Source of the DNA: Methylopila sp. Yamaguchi
GTDB lineage: Bacteria > Pseudomonadota > Alphaproteobacteria > Rhizobiales > Methylopilaceae
Direction: 5' to 3'
DNA length: 64,000 nucleotides
Assembly (NCBI RefSeq): GCF_002897035.1
Contig: NZ_BAUX01000009.1
Location: forward strand, 62,001 to 126,000
Positions 9,501-16,727 of the stretch are shown one piece after another. Under the pieces are notes generated by a model. It saw only the letters and a list, made by a program, of their open reading frames with translations. It had not been told where the DNA came from and did no database searches. Each line of letters opens with the position of its first letter. Position 1 is the stretch's first letter. The position numbers and the translations under genes are program-made.

Positions 9501-11133
9501 GCGAGCCGTTGCCCGAGAAGGCGAAGGCGACAGGCGCCTCGCGGCCGACCGCCTGGTCCGCCGCTGCGCCTGCGACCTCGCCGGTCGCGGCGAAGGCGGC
9601 GAGCGTCGCGGCCCAGCTCTGGGCGTCGTCGCTTTCGAGCACGAGACGGCGGGGCAGCAGGTCGCGCGTCGCGGCCACGCTGGTCGCGATCCGGCGGGCT
9701 TCCGCCGCGTCCGCGCCGTCGAGCGATTTGGCGTAGGCGCCGGCGAGCGCCGACAGCGCCTCGCGCGAGCGCGCCGAGAGCGCCAGCACCGGAGCGGTCG
9801 CCGAGGTTTGAGCTGGCCGCGGCCCGGCGTGGCCAAGGCGGTCCTCGGGTGTCGGGTCGTAGACCACCACGTGCGCGTTGGTGCCGCCGAAGCCGAAGGA
9901 GTTCACGCCGGAGTAGCGCGCCTGGGCGCCGCGCGGCAGCGGCGTAAGCTCGGTCGCAACCCGGAGGTTGAGCTCGTCGAACGGAATGTCGGGATTCGGC
10001 TCCTCGAGGTGGAGCGAGGCCGGAAGCAGGTCGTTCTCAAGCGCGAGATCGACCTTCAGCAGCCCGACGAGGCCCGAGGCCGGCTCGAGATGGCCGACGT
10101 TGGTCTTGACCGAGCCGATCGGCAGCGGCCCGACGGTGCGGCCCTTGAAGGCGCGGCCGACGGCGCTCGCCTCGGCCGGGTCCCCGACGCGGGTGCCGGT
10201 GCCGTGCGCCTCGATAAAGGCGAGACGGTCGGGGTGGACCCCGGCGTCGGAGTACAGCCGCTCAAGCAGCGCGACCTGGGCGTCGGACGACGGCAGCGAC
10301 ATGCCGACGGTGCGGCCGTCGGAGTTCACGCCGGAGGCCGCGATCATCAGGCGCATCGGGCGATGGGCGGCGCGGGCGACGTCGGCGCGCTCGATCACCA
10401 GAGCCACGCCGCCTTCGGCCCGCACGTAGCCGTCTGCGCCGGCGTCGAAGGCGCGGCAGCGGCCGCGCGGCGACAGCATGGTCGCCTGGGCGAAGGAGAT
10501 AAACGGGAACGGGCTGCCGAGAATGCTGACGCCGAGCACCACCGCCCGCTCGATCCGTCCGGAGCGCAGGGCCACGACCGCTTCGTTCAGCGCGACCAGC
10601 GACGACGAGCAGGCCGTGTCGATGGTGAAGCTCGGCCCGTGCAGGTCATAGACGTAGGAGATGCGGTTCGAGACGATCGACAGCGTGTTGCCGGTCGCGA
10701 AATAGGGGTCGGCCGAGGCGGTGTCGAAGATGACCCGGTTGCCGTAGTCGAGCGCGGAGGCGCCGACGAACACGCCAGTCTCGCTGCCGGCGATGCTCGA
10801 GGGCGGAATCCCGGCGTCCTCGAGCGCCTCCCAGACCAGCTGCAGGCCGAGGCGCTGCTGCGGGTCCATCTGCTCGGCCTCGCGCGGCGAGATGCCGAAG
10901 GCGGCCGGATCGAAGCCGAACACGTCGTCCAGAACGCCCGCCGCGAAGGTGTAGCTCTTGCCCGGCTCGCCCTTGCGGGGATGCAGATAACGCGCGTGGC
11001 TCCAGCGATCCTCACCGATTTCCGTGACGGCGCAACGGCCCTCGGCCAGCATATTCCAGAACGAGGGGACGTCGTTGGCGCCCGGAAGACGACACGACCG
11101 TCCGACGACGGCGAGCGACAAGGGAGCTTTCAT
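3586..11133 (-). CDS. Iterative type I highly reducing polyketide synthase, KS-AT-DH-MT-ER-KR-ACP
   Basis: 2515 residues from the ATG at 11133; a TTG six codons upstream in the same frame is less likely. Domains, numbered from this ATG: KS about 5-430 with DTACSSSL (Cys175), EAHGTGT (His310) and KTNVGH (His348); AT about 535-830 with GHSVGE (Ser627); DH about 895-1175 with His929 and the Asp of HPADFD (Asp1093); methyltransferase about 1210-1555 with ILELGAGAGAL; ER about 1770-2090 with the HGGAGGVGLAALQ nucleotide site; KR about 2108-2285 with GGLGGFG and catalytic Ser/Tyr in YSSATTVIGNPGQANYVAAN; ACP about 2395-2465 with GMDSLMG (Ser2426). Every catalytic residue I checked is present, so a saturated, possibly alpha-methylated acyl chain is expected. 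There is no thioesterase or reductase domain. The stop overlaps the start of the oxoamine synthase gene (ATGA), pointing to release by that enzyme. No phosphopantetheinyl transferase lies nearby. Confidence 0.95.
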   Translation of the reverse strand: MKAPLSLAVVGRSCRLPGANDVPSFWNMLAEGRCAVTEIGEDRWSHARYLHPRKGEPGKSYTFAAGVLDDVFGFDPAAFGISPREAEQMDPQQRLGLQLVWEALEDAGIPPSSIAGSETGVFVGASALDYGNRVIFDTASADPYFATGNTLSIVSNRISYVYDLHGPSFTIDTACSSSLVALNEAVVALRSGRIERAVVLGVSILGSPFPFISFAQATMLSPRGRCRAFDAGADGYVRAEGGVALVIERADVARAAHRPMRLMIAASGVNSDGRTVGMSLPSSDAQVALLERLYSDAGVHPDRLAFIEAHGTGTRVGDPAEASAVGRAFKGRTVGPLPIGSVKTNVGHLEPASGLVGLLKVDLALENDLLPASLHLEEPNPDIPFDELNLRVATELTPLPRGAQARYSGVNSFGFGGTNAHVVVYDPTPEDRLGHAGPRPAQTSATAPVLALSARSREALSALAGAYAKSLDGADAAEARRIATSVAATRDLLPRRLVLESDDAQSWAATLAAFAATGEVAGAAADQAVGREAPVAFAFSGNGSQWAGMGRKLHAQDRAFRTSLDEVDAAFGKVAGWSLREALFAEDLADKLRRAEFAQPLLFAVQVATTAALGAVGVTPDVVLGHSVGEVAAAYASGALTLEQAAEVVHSRSLHQEIAWKAGAMAAVLSPADEVQALLDYGGFEGVEIAAVNSARSITVSGPEAEIRELQRFAKSKRIAVRVLDIDYPFHTGLIEGVRAPLLADLKGLKPRATRRAFVSSVTGALVEGSALGADYWWDNVRQPVLFSDAVAAAAALGARIFVEIGPRPVLQTYISDVLTAEEVQGGALSCDDHGPGEHDPVRRTLSRVIAKGGRVDRDLAFGRLSGPAAKLPTYPWQNARFAVSVTGEGQGIYHGYDQHPLIGARLKVDSDQWTTHLDPLVAPLLADHKVGGRVVVPAAALAEMALAAGRAWLKTPTVELSDFEIPHALTLDSESLTEVRTRISPESRTVEILSRPRLRSDDWILHASGRVAPTPTKVVPAPEPVSGDGPSFTSAAIYARSEIHGLGFGPAFRAVERVDRPAPHAIRVTLKPEADRAGARDDRYGLHPADFDACFHGLLTLFGEHGDRPDVTYLPMRFGALRLMKPGAAIGGAEIRIRRFSPRSIDATFTVFGVDGEIVATLTDARFRAVTLARRTPLERLSYHPAPALIGAPLGGETPPALEAAALVARAKALGVAGDADDRADDDLLLEAFAVALAHEALVAIFGRSRSGSVAALIARKRLAAGSVRLANRLLAILEERGHASLDGETWTLAAATGLPSAVDIARTVLADHPDRSAEVTLATRALSLLPKTLKQGPGAGAPFGASTLAHLAGGAPLVAAGVEAVAALAADTLAGWPADRPLRILELGAGAGALTRRLLPLGGDPRVTLAVTDPDATAAERLRFAFAGAPGVTVAAFDPGSDGDAPGRFDLIVGAVGWGAALHDHEAVRRLAAALADGGRLLLAAVEPAPFLDVTLGLDPSWFDRSAADAFPVGAARAPEDWAADFADARLTDHAFAPVAGARAPTTLAVATRATRAAETEETAAGGPVSLFAETGESALAAGLSEAIAGAGRKVARIVDEIAGDWGQALDLGLGKAAKSAPKPDLVAVFDAAGPDDSATATARSGRVLSLVRAAAAAEARLWIVAPGALGWTLDSGGRTDQAALAGFLRVVRNEFRGQDIRLIDVDPALADEAAARAVAAEIATPRADVEIEISAGGVRAPRLRHGLPPAPVGTGSATAVRAQLDTGREGGLDDVAWRPAPIVAPQAGEVAIDVAAVGLNFRDVMWALGLLPEEALEDGFAGPGLGIECSGVVTSVGAGVTAFAPGDRVVTFASGAFASQVTVPEIAVAPLPEGLAFEEGATIPVCFLTAYYALVELARIKRGEWVLIHGGAGGVGLAALQIALWRGAKVIATAGSDEKRDLLRALGARHVLSSRNLDFVDEAKRLTGGEGVDVVLNSLFGEAMERSLQTLKPFGRFLELGKRDYYANSRVGLRPFRRNIAYFGIDADQLLVHRKDLGQKLFRDVLKLFAKGVFSPLPYRAFGAAEVRDAFRLMQQSGHIGKIVVRPQAPEALSVPETASFQAAEGAHVLVGGLGGFGLATAEWLVAKGATKLALIGRSGAKGEHAKAGVARLEAAGAEVKVFACDAADETALAKALDETRASLGPIGGAWHVAMVLEDSLLANLDAARFEAVLRPKIDGAAALDRLTASDPLGQFVVYSSATTVIGNPGQANYVAANAWLEALVRRRRAAGRPGLAIAWGALGDVGYLARTGEVKEKIQRRLGHATLSGAEALEGLGTVLARNDRRPETAVVAIAPIDWAAARRDLAFLAAPTFAEVLAGAELGPQDTVEQIDLAALVRGKDAREARDVVSEILAGEVARILKLPAKEISAQRPLAELGMDSLMGLELRMSVERRFDIELPLVAIGDSTTLTTIAQSIVSRIHEPDGGADSAAVNADLVNRHVSDDVAIEDLAAFGAAVEERRSAIGRVSG

Positions 11134-11618
11134 GACAGGGCCTGCGCGCAAGCGTCACGAAAACGCCGTCCGGCAGCGCTCGGCCGTGACGAAACCGTCA
11201 CAAGGCCGCGCCGGGGGCGCGTCGTGGAGGGGGACGAAGGCACTAAGGCGGCGCGGGCGATGTGGAACAAATCAGGTCCGATATGAGCTGTGAACGTGGC
11301 TGTACGGGTCATGACGCGGTGCAACATAACCCGTCGGGGGACGATCGCCCAACCCTTGTTCCAGCGCCGCGTGACCGTCTTGGCCGCATGGGTGGTCCTG
11401 AATGCGTGTTGCGCAGGCGTTCCCCGCCCCATGCGTCCTCTCGCGGTGTCCGCGCCGTCGTTCACGGTGTCGTGCCGAAGCGGACCCTACACGACTTTCG
11501 ACGCGTTCGCCTATGGCCTCGTCGCGGATCGCGGATGCATGGAGGTCAGGCGCCAATGCGCCATTCAGTTGATCCGGGCTCCGCCGCTTGAGGGATGCGG
11601 AGGCGGGCCCCGGGGGCG
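11134..11618. other. Promoter-side gap upstream of the PKS operon
   Basis: About 485 bases between the PKS start and the stop of the small Ala-rich gene, both on the minus strand. The only structured element I can point to is the 16-bp inverted repeat at 11186-11201. Open frames on the plus strand across this gap run antisense into the neighbouring gene and have no protein-like composition, so I do not call them. Confidence 0.4.
11186..11201. promoter_or_regulatory. Inverted repeat upstream of the PKS operon, possible operator
   Basis: Seen: GTGACG-AAAC-CGTCAC, a perfect 6-bp dyad with a 4-bp spacer, about 53 bases upstream of the PKS ATG (minus strand). A related half, CGTCACGAAAACG, lies at 11153-11165. 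The position fits an operator or activator site. No regulator gene is adjacent, so the binding protein is unknown. Confidence 0.35.
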
Positions 11619-11972
11619 TCAGTCGCTCTTCCGCGTGAGCCGGCGGGCGTTGGCGCGCACCATGCGGGACGCCGGCCGCATCGCCGCCTCGCTGGCCGCC
11701 ACAAACAGGCCGGCCGCTGCGATCGGATCCCGCGCCCCGGCCATGGCCGTCATGACCTTCGTCGCCGCCAGACCGCCCTCGAACGCGGCGGACATCTTTT
11801 CGGCGACCATGCGCTGCGCCTCGGCGAGGCCTGCGGCGGAGGGCGATCCCGCCTCCTGCACCATCTGCGTCACGCGGTGCGCCATCACGACGCCCGCGAA
11901 GGGGCCCATGGCGGCGAAACCGCCGGCGAGCGCCGCCTGCTTGCGCCACAACTCGAAAAGCTTGGGGGTCAT
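11619..11972 (-). CDS. Small Ala-rich hypothetical protein, phasin-like composition
   Basis: 117 residues from the ATG at 11972 (MTPKLFELWRKQA). The frame is open further upstream, but that part has no coding character. Seen: an Ala/Met/Gly-rich helical protein with EAQRMVAEKMSAAFEGGL near the middle and a strongly basic tail (RMVRANARRLTRKSD). No signal peptide or clear TM segment. It resembles small Hyphomicrobiales proteins with the same start and basic end that have no established function; the composition also recalls phasins, which coat PHB granules, and the organism has a PHB depolymerase gene (41757-43451). The phasin reading is only a compositional impression. Confidence 0.6.
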   Translation of the reverse strand: MTPKLFELWRKQAALAGGFAAMGPFAGVVMAHRVTQMVQEAGSPSAAGLAEAQRMVAEKMSAAFEGGLAATKVMTAMAGARDPIAAAGLFVAASEAAMRPASRMVRANARRLTRKSD

Positions 11973-12198
11973 CAACTGCACCGGGTCACGCGAGCGCCGG
12001 CAGCAGGCCAAGGGTGGCCAGCGCGTCGCCGCGGCTGAGAACATTAGTATGTGGGGCGAACAGGTCCATGCGTCTTTCGGTTCCATGTCGTAGCGGGGGG
12101 CGGGCCCCGCGCCCTGAGCGGACCACCGCCGATTGACCCTCCGGCGGGCGCGGGCGATACGCAGACCCCCTGAGACAACCGGCGCGGAGGCGCGAGTC

Positions 12199-13116
12199 GT
12201 GAGCGCTTCCGGAGCGACGGGTCTTCGGCCGTTCGACCGGCCCTATCTGCTGCTGTCGCTGGCGTCGCTGTTCTGGGCCGGCAACATCGTCCTCGGGCGT
12301 TTCATCGCGGACCATATCCCGCCGGTGGCGCTGACCTGGACGCGCTGGGTGGGGGCCTTCATCCTGCTCGCGCTCGTCGCGCGCCGCGATCTCCTGCGCG
12401 ACCTGCCGGCGCTGCGCAGCCGCTGGCCGCAGTTGGTCGGGCTCTCGGCGCTGGGCGTCGCCGGCTATACGGTGCTCGCCTATTGGGCTCTGCATTACAC
12501 CCAAGCCCTGAACGCGCTTCTCGCCCAATCCGTCACGCCGTTGGTCATCGGGGTCTGGAGCTTCGCGCTGTACCGCGACGCGCTGACACCGCGGCAGGCC
12601 GTGGGCGTCGTTGTCTCGCTTGCAGGCGTTGCGACGATCGTGACGCGCGGCGACCTTGGGGCGCTGGCGCGGATCGACGTCAACCTCGGCGACCTGATCT
12701 TCATGGTCGCGATCGCGCTCTACGCTCTCTATTCGACGCTCCTGCGCGACAAGCCGAAGGTCGCCCAGACCTCGCTCCTCACGGCACTGATGGCTCTCGC
12801 AGCCATCCTCCTCACCCCGGCGCTCCTCTGGGAGATCGCGCAGGGCCGGACGATGTCCTTCGACGCGGTCTCCTTAGGCTCGCTCGCCTACGTCATCGTC
12901 TTCCCCTCGACGCTCGGCTACCTCTTCTACAACCGCGGCGTGGAGCTGATCGGCGCGAACCGAGCCGGTCCGTTCTTCCATCTCATCCCGCTGTTCGGGG
13001 CCGCTCTCGCCATCCTGCTGCTGGGGGAGCGCCCGCAGGCCTATCACGCGGTCGGCTTCGCGCTGGTGCTCGCCGGCGTGTGGACGGCGGCCCGAAGCGG
13101 GCCGGCGCGCAGCTGA
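12199..13116 (+). CDS. EamA/DMT-family transporter (10 TM)
   Basis: 305 residues. I chose the GTG at 12199 because GGAGG lies eight bases upstream (12186-12190); the longer frame from 12133 adds a charged, non-membrane N-terminus. Seen: about ten hydrophobic segments in two homologous halves, beginning YLLLSLASLFWAGNIVLGRF and ending FFHLIPLFGAALAILLLGERP, both hallmark stretches of EamA repeats. Known: this drug/metabolite transporter superfamily exports amino acids, metabolites or drugs through the inner membrane. The substrate cannot be read. It is transcribed away from the PKS side and forms no operon with its neighbours. Confidence 0.9.
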   Translation: MSASGATGLRPFDRPYLLLSLASLFWAGNIVLGRFIADHIPPVALTWTRWVGAFILLALVARRDLLRDLPALRSRWPQLVGLSALGVAGYTVLAYWALHYTQALNALLAQSVTPLVIGVWSFALYRDALTPRQAVGVVVSLAGVATIVTRGDLGALARIDVNLGDLIFMVAIALYALYSTLLRDKPKVAQTSLLTALMALAAILLTPALLWEIAQGRTMSFDAVSLGSLAYVIVFPSTLGYLFYNRGVELIGANRAGPFFHLIPLFGAALAILLLGERPQAYHAVGFALVLAGVWTAARSGPARS

Positions 13117-13127
13117 GGCGGCGGACG

Positions 13128-13388
13128 TCAGTTCACCACGTCCGCCGCGTTCGACTTCACCCGAATGAGGTAGGCGTTGAAGGTGACCGTGCAGCCGGTG
13201 ATCGCCCAGAAGTTAGCGAGCGTCGCCGTAAGGGTCGCGGACGGCGTGGTCGCGGCGAGGGTCGCCGGCGACAGGGCCCACTGGGTGATCCCGCCGGTCT
13301 TGGTCGACAGGTTGAGCGTCGAGCCCACGCCCTGCCCGGCGGCGGCGCAGGCTGCGACCGCGGCGAGGCTGAGAACGGCTCGCTTCAT
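13128..13388 (-). CDS. Small secreted protein, paralogue of the upstream gene
   Basis: 86 residues from the ATG at 13388 (MKRAVLSLAAVAACAAAG), which gives a clean signal peptide and a GAGG-type ribosome site about nine bases upstream. A GTG at 13403 that overlaps the preceding stop (GTGA) is the alternative start. The mature part is short, Thr/Ala-rich and ends WAITGCTVTFNAYLIRVK, matching the C-terminal motif of the upstream protein (DIAGCTISFRAAYA). It is therefore a duplicated, shortened version of its neighbour. Function unknown; predicted periplasmic or extracellular. Confidence 0.6.
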   Translation of the reverse strand: MKRAVLSLAAVAACAAAGQGVGSTLNLSTKTGGITQWALSPATLAATTPSATLTATLANFWAITGCTVTFNAYLIRVKSNAADVVN

Positions 13389-13399
13389 CGGCTCCGCCC

Positions 13400-13882
13400 T
13401 CACGGCTTCGGCGCGTAGGCGGCGCGGAACGAGATCGTGCAGCCGGCGATGTCGAGGAAGTTGGTGAGCCGGCCCGTCACCTCGACGAAGGTGGTCGAGG
13501 CCGTGACGGCCGCAGGCGACACTGTGAAGGCGCGGTAGGCGCCGCTCGCATTGGTGATCAGCACGCCGTTATGGCGCACGCCGAAGGAGGCGTAGTTGCC
13601 GTTCGGGATCGCGCCGCCGGGCAGGAACACCGCGTAGATCGCCTGTCCGTCGTGCACGAAGGAGAAGCGGGCGTCCGCGCCGTTGTTGCTGAGATTGGCC
13701 GGACGGTAGAGCGTCCTGAGGAGCGTGCCGACGCCGATGTCGCGACGTTCCGCGACGCCAGGCGCACAGGCCGCGGTCGCGGCGGTGACGTTCGCGTCGC
13801 CCTGCCAGAGCACGACGGCGGACGCAGGCGTCGCGCCGCACACGAGCGCGGCGAGCGCCGCGCCCAAAAGACTGCGTGTCAT
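13400..13882 (-). CDS. Secreted hypothetical protein
   Basis: 160 residues with a signal peptide (MTRSLLGAALAALVCGATPASA). Seen: a mature beta-rich, Gly/Asn/Thr-rich protein with a pair of cysteines, one early (TAACAPGV) and one in the C-terminal motif LDIAGCTISF, suitable for a disulphide in the periplasm or outside. It contains a stretch FSFVHDGQAIYAVFLPGG that looks like a domain core, but I cannot name a family. Its stop overlaps the possible GTG start of the smaller paralogue downstream, so the two form a pair. Neither neighbour explains its role. Confidence 0.7.
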   Translation of the reverse strand: MTRSLLGAALAALVCGATPASAVVLWQGDANVTAATAACAPGVAERRDIGVGTLLRTLYRPANLSNNGADARFSFVHDGQAIYAVFLPGGAIPNGNYASFGVRHNGVLITNASGAYRAFTVSPAAVTASTTFVEVTGRLTNFLDIAGCTISFRAAYAPKP

Positions 13883-13981
13883 GCAAGCCCCCCGGCGATC
13901 ACGACCGACCCAGGGAGGCTACGCCGGTCTCCGCTACGCCGCCGGCGGAGCGGAGCTACGTGCGACTACCTAAGACGAACG

Positions 13982-15655
13982 TCAGGCGATGCCGTCGATC
14001 ACGCCGTTCTCGAGCAGGCGCATGTTCACCGAGGCCGGGACCTTCGGCAGGCCCGGCATGGTCATGAGCTCGCCGCAGATCACCACGATGAAGCCGGCCC
14101 CGGCGGAGAGCCGCACCTCGCGGATCGGCAGCGTGTGGCCGGTCGGGGCGCCGATCGCAGTCGGATCGGACGAGAACGAGCTCTGGGTCTTCGCCATGCA
14201 GACCGGGAAGGAGCCGTAGCCGGCGGCCTCCCACTCTTTGAGCTGCTTCTTGATGGCCGCGCTCGCGGTCACCCGGTCGGCCCGGTAGAGCTTTTTGGCG
14301 ATGGTCTCGACCTTCTCGAGCAACGGCAGCTCGTCGCCGTAGAGGAACTCGAAGTTCGCCTTTTCGCGCTCGACCAGGTCGACCAGCGTGCGCGCGAGCT
14401 CTTCCGCGCCGGCGCCGCCCTCGGCCCAGTGCTTGCAGACGACCGCGTCGACGCCGAAGTCCGACTTTACGCGGCGCTTCAGCGTCTCGACCTCGGCCTC
14501 GGTGTCGGAGACGAAGTGGTTGATCGCCACCACGACCGGGAGGCCGAAGCCCTTCATGTTCTCGATGTGGCGTCCGAGGTTGGCGAGGCCGGCCTCGAGC
14601 GCCGGGACGTTCTCGGAGGTGAGCTCCGCCTTCGCCACGCCGCCGTGCATCTTGAGCGCGCGGATGGTGGCGACGATCACCACCGCGTCCGGCGAGATGC
14701 CGGACTTGCGGCACTTGATGTCGAGGAACTTCTCGGCGCCCAGGTCCGCGCCAAAGCCGGCCTCCGTCACCGTCCAGTCGGCGAGCGCGAGGCCCGTGGT
14801 GGTGGCGATGACCGAGTTGCAGCCGTGGGCGATGTTGGCGAAGGGGCCGCCGTGGATGAAGGCGGGCGTGCCCTCGATCGACTGCACCAGGTTCGGCCTG
14901 AGCGCGTCGCGGAGCAGCACGGACAGCGCCCCCTCGGCCGCCACGTCCTTGGCGGTGATCGGCTTCTTGTCCGGGGTGTAGGCGACCACGATGCGGCCGA
15001 TCCGCTCCTCAAGATCCTTCAAGTCGTTCGCCAGGCAGAAGATCGCCATGATCTCGGAGGCGACCGTGATGTCGAAGCCGGCCTCCCGGGTGTAGCCGTT
15101 GGTCGGCGCGCCGACGCCCGAGATGATGCTCCGCAGCGTGCGGTCGTTCATGTCGATCACGCGGCGGAAGACGATGCGGCGCGGGTCGATGTTGAGGGGG
15201 TTGCCCCAGTAGAGCGAATTGTCGACCAGCGCGGCGAGCAGGTTGTTCGCCGAGGTGATCGCATGGAAGTCGCCGGTGAAGTGCAGGTTGATCTGCTCCA
15301 TCGGCAGAACCTGCGCCCAGCCGCCGCCGGCCGCGCCGCCCTTCACGCCGAACACCGGGCCGAGCGAAGGCTCGCGCAGGCAGACCACGGCCTTCTGGCC
15401 GATGCGGTTCAGCGCGTCGCCGAGGCCGACGGTGGTCGTGGTCTTGCCTTCGCCCGCGGGCGTCGGATTGATCGCGGTGACCAGCACCAGCTTGGCGCCG
15501 GGCTTCTTCGGCAGGCCGGCGATGAAGCGGTCGTCGATCTTGGCGATCGTCTTGCCGTGCAGATGCAGGGCGTCTTCCGGAATGCCGACTTTGGCCGCGA
15601 TCTCGACGATCGGCTTGAGTTCGACGGAACGGGCGATCTCGATGTCGGTCGGCAT
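13982..15655 (-). CDS. fhs: Formate-tetrahydrofolate ligase
   Basis: 557 residues from the ATG at 15655 ([16 protein letters not shown]), with GGAG five bases upstream; this length matches the family. Seen: the ATP-binding loop [16 protein letters not shown] (about residues 63-78), the FTHFS signature stretch [18 protein letters not shown], and [21 protein letters not shown]. Known: it uses ATP to join formate to THF, giving 10-formyl-THF, in the cytoplasm. In methylotrophic alphaproteobacteria this feeds C1 units into the serine cycle and purine synthesis (compare purH at 1-306). It stands alone here, without folD or fch. Confidence 0.97.
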   Translation of the reverse strand: MPTDIEIARSVELKPIVEIAAKVGIPEDALHLHGKTIAKIDDRFIAGLPKKPGAKLVLVTAINPTPAGEGKTTTTVGLGDALNRIGQKAVVCLREPSLGPVFGVKGGAAGGGWAQVLPMEQINLHFTGDFHAITSANNLLAALVDNSLYWGNPLNIDPRRIVFRRVIDMNDRTLRSIISGVGAPTNGYTREAGFDITVASEIMAIFCLANDLKDLEERIGRIVVAYTPDKKPITAKDVAAEGALSVLLRDALRPNLVQSIEGTPAFIHGGPFANIAHGCNSVIATTTGLALADWTVTEAGFGADLGAEKFLDIKCRKSGISPDAVVIVATIRALKMHGGVAKAELTSENVPALEAGLANLGRHIENMKGFGLPVVVAINHFVSDTEAEVETLKRRVKSDFGVDAVVCKHWAEGGAGAEELARTLVDLVEREKANFEFLYGDELPLLEKVETIAKKLYRADRVTASAAIKKQLKEWEAAGYGSFPVCMAKTQSSFSSDPTAIGAPTGHTLPIREVRLSAGAGFIVVICGELMTMPGLPKVPASVNMRLLENGVIDGIA

Positions 15656-15803
15656 AGCGGCTCCGGCTGACGTGGCGCGAAGGAGACCGGCCGCCAAAGC
15701 CGAGCCCCTTGAGGATGGGGCGCTTTTGTCACCTTTCGGGGCTTGGTTCGCAACCGTGTCCGAGAACCGCAGACGAAGGTCTTATGCGAGCCTGCGGGAC
15801 GCT

Positions 15804-15929
15804 TCAGCCGAAGCCGACGAGCCGCGCCAAGCCGCCGGCCACGGCGACGAAGGCGCTCTCCAGCATGGCGAGCGTGAGGGCTAGAATCGGGAGCGCAAGC
15901 GCCGCGGCCTCGCCGGCTCGCCGCCTCAT
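15804..15929 (-). CDS. Possible 41-residue single-span membrane protein
   Basis: Seen: a 41-codon frame (MRRRAGEAAALALPILALT) with a basic N-terminus and one continuous hydrophobic stretch to residue about 35. Its ATG overlaps, in an ATGA, the stop of a 15-codon frame (MKDSARWSDGSAVRA, 15926-15973), whose own ATG lies five bases after the stop of the pilus-domain gene at 15979. The chain of close junctions suggests coupled translation. The Arg-rich start followed by a hydrophobic stretch is like a Tad-locus small membrane or pilin-related protein, but nothing diagnostic is present and it could be chance. Confidence 0.4.
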   Translation of the reverse strand: MRRRAGEAAALALPILALTLAMLESAFVAVAGGLARLVGFG

Positions 15930-15978
15930 GCGCGAACCGCCGAGCCGTCGGACCAGCGGGCGGAGTCTTTCATTTGGC

Positions 15979-16443
15979 TCACTCGGCTTTCACGCCGGCG
16001 GACATGCCGGAGCGCTGACCGATCTGCTTCGCCGTCGCCGAGAAGCTTTCGTCGCTGTCGCCGATCGCGAGCACAGGCTCGCAGCGCGGGGTGCAAGCGA
16101 GGCTTTCGCGCTTGCCGCCGCGCTGGACGACGATCGTGGCGTCCTGCGCGCGGCCGACATGCACGAGCGTCTCGCTCAGCAAGGTTCCCGCACCGTCAAG
16201 GAGCATGATGTTGGTCGTCCCGAAGCTCTTGCCGGTGATGACCAGCACGCCGTTCCGCTGGCTGGTGGCGTCGGCGATCAGCGGGTTGCCGACAATGACC
16301 GTCGCGGTGCCTTCCGGCGACCGGATCACGCTCGCGCGGTCGACCGTCACCTCGATGGCGTCGTTCGCGGCGCCCGCCGGCGCGGCGAGAAGCATGAGAC
16401 CGCAGATAGCGGCGATGCGGCGGGCGGCCATCCGGGCGCTCAT
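15979..16443 (-). CDS. Secreted protein with CpaC-type pilus-assembly N-terminal domain
   Basis: 154 residues with a signal peptide (RRIAAICGLMLLAAPAGA, cleavage near residue 25). Seen: residues about 28-100 (IEVTVDRASVIRSPEGTATV, GNPLIADATS, GKSFGTTNIMLLDGAGT) have the same pattern as residues 60-130 of CpaC encoded at 18638-20182 (the domain known as pilus formation protein N-terminal region). There is no secretin domain, so it is a stand-alone periplasmic version. Two Cys (CTPRC) follow. It is divergent from the flp pilin gene and probably serves the same Tad pilus machine, perhaps as a secretin partner. An alternative start is the Met at residue 5. Confidence 0.8.
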   Translation of the reverse strand: MSARMAARRIAAICGLMLLAAPAGAANDAIEVTVDRASVIRSPEGTATVIVGNPLIADATSQRNGVLVITGKSFGTTNIMLLDGAGTLLSETLVHVGRAQDATIVVQRGGKRESLACTPRCEPVLAIGDSDESFSATAKQIGQRSGMSAGVKAE

Positions 16444-16644
16444 GACGTCGTTTCCCCAACCTTAGGTCGTGTCAGGAAAGCGGAATTGGGTGAACGAAGT
16501 CCTAACCTTGTTCTGAACGTCGCCGTTTTTCTCCGGGCGCCCTGCGCCTGAACCCTCAAACTTTATCATCGTCACCTGACGTTGCTGCCGGTGAGCCGCG
16601 CGTAACCCGCAAGCGACCGCCCACGCAGAGGTTATCTTTTGACT

Positions 16645-16659
16645 TTCATCTTACGTTAA
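16645..16659. promoter_or_regulatory. CtrA-like binding site upstream of flp pilin
   Basis: Seen: TTCA-TCTTACG-TTAA, seven of eight matches to the CtrA consensus TTAA-N7-TTAA. Known: in Caulobacter, pilA and the cpa genes are under CtrA control. It lies about 190 bases upstream of the flp ATG and about 200 from the divergent gene, so either could be the target. Confidence 0.35.
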
Positions 16660-16727
16660 TCAAGCTTTTTTACGCAACGATGCTTTAACCGTGAGTGCTT
16701 TCAATTTAACTCACCTCGAAGTTGCTT

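Noticed and set aside
3676-11286. Long plus-strand open frames antisense to the PKS gene
   Set aside because: They are by-products of high GC and codon bias; they have Arg/Gly/Ala-rich, low-complexity translations without domains, while the minus strand has complete PKS domains.
11290-12093. Plus-strand frame across the PKS promoter gap
   Set aside because: It is antisense to the small Ala-rich gene over much of its length and has a noise-like composition.
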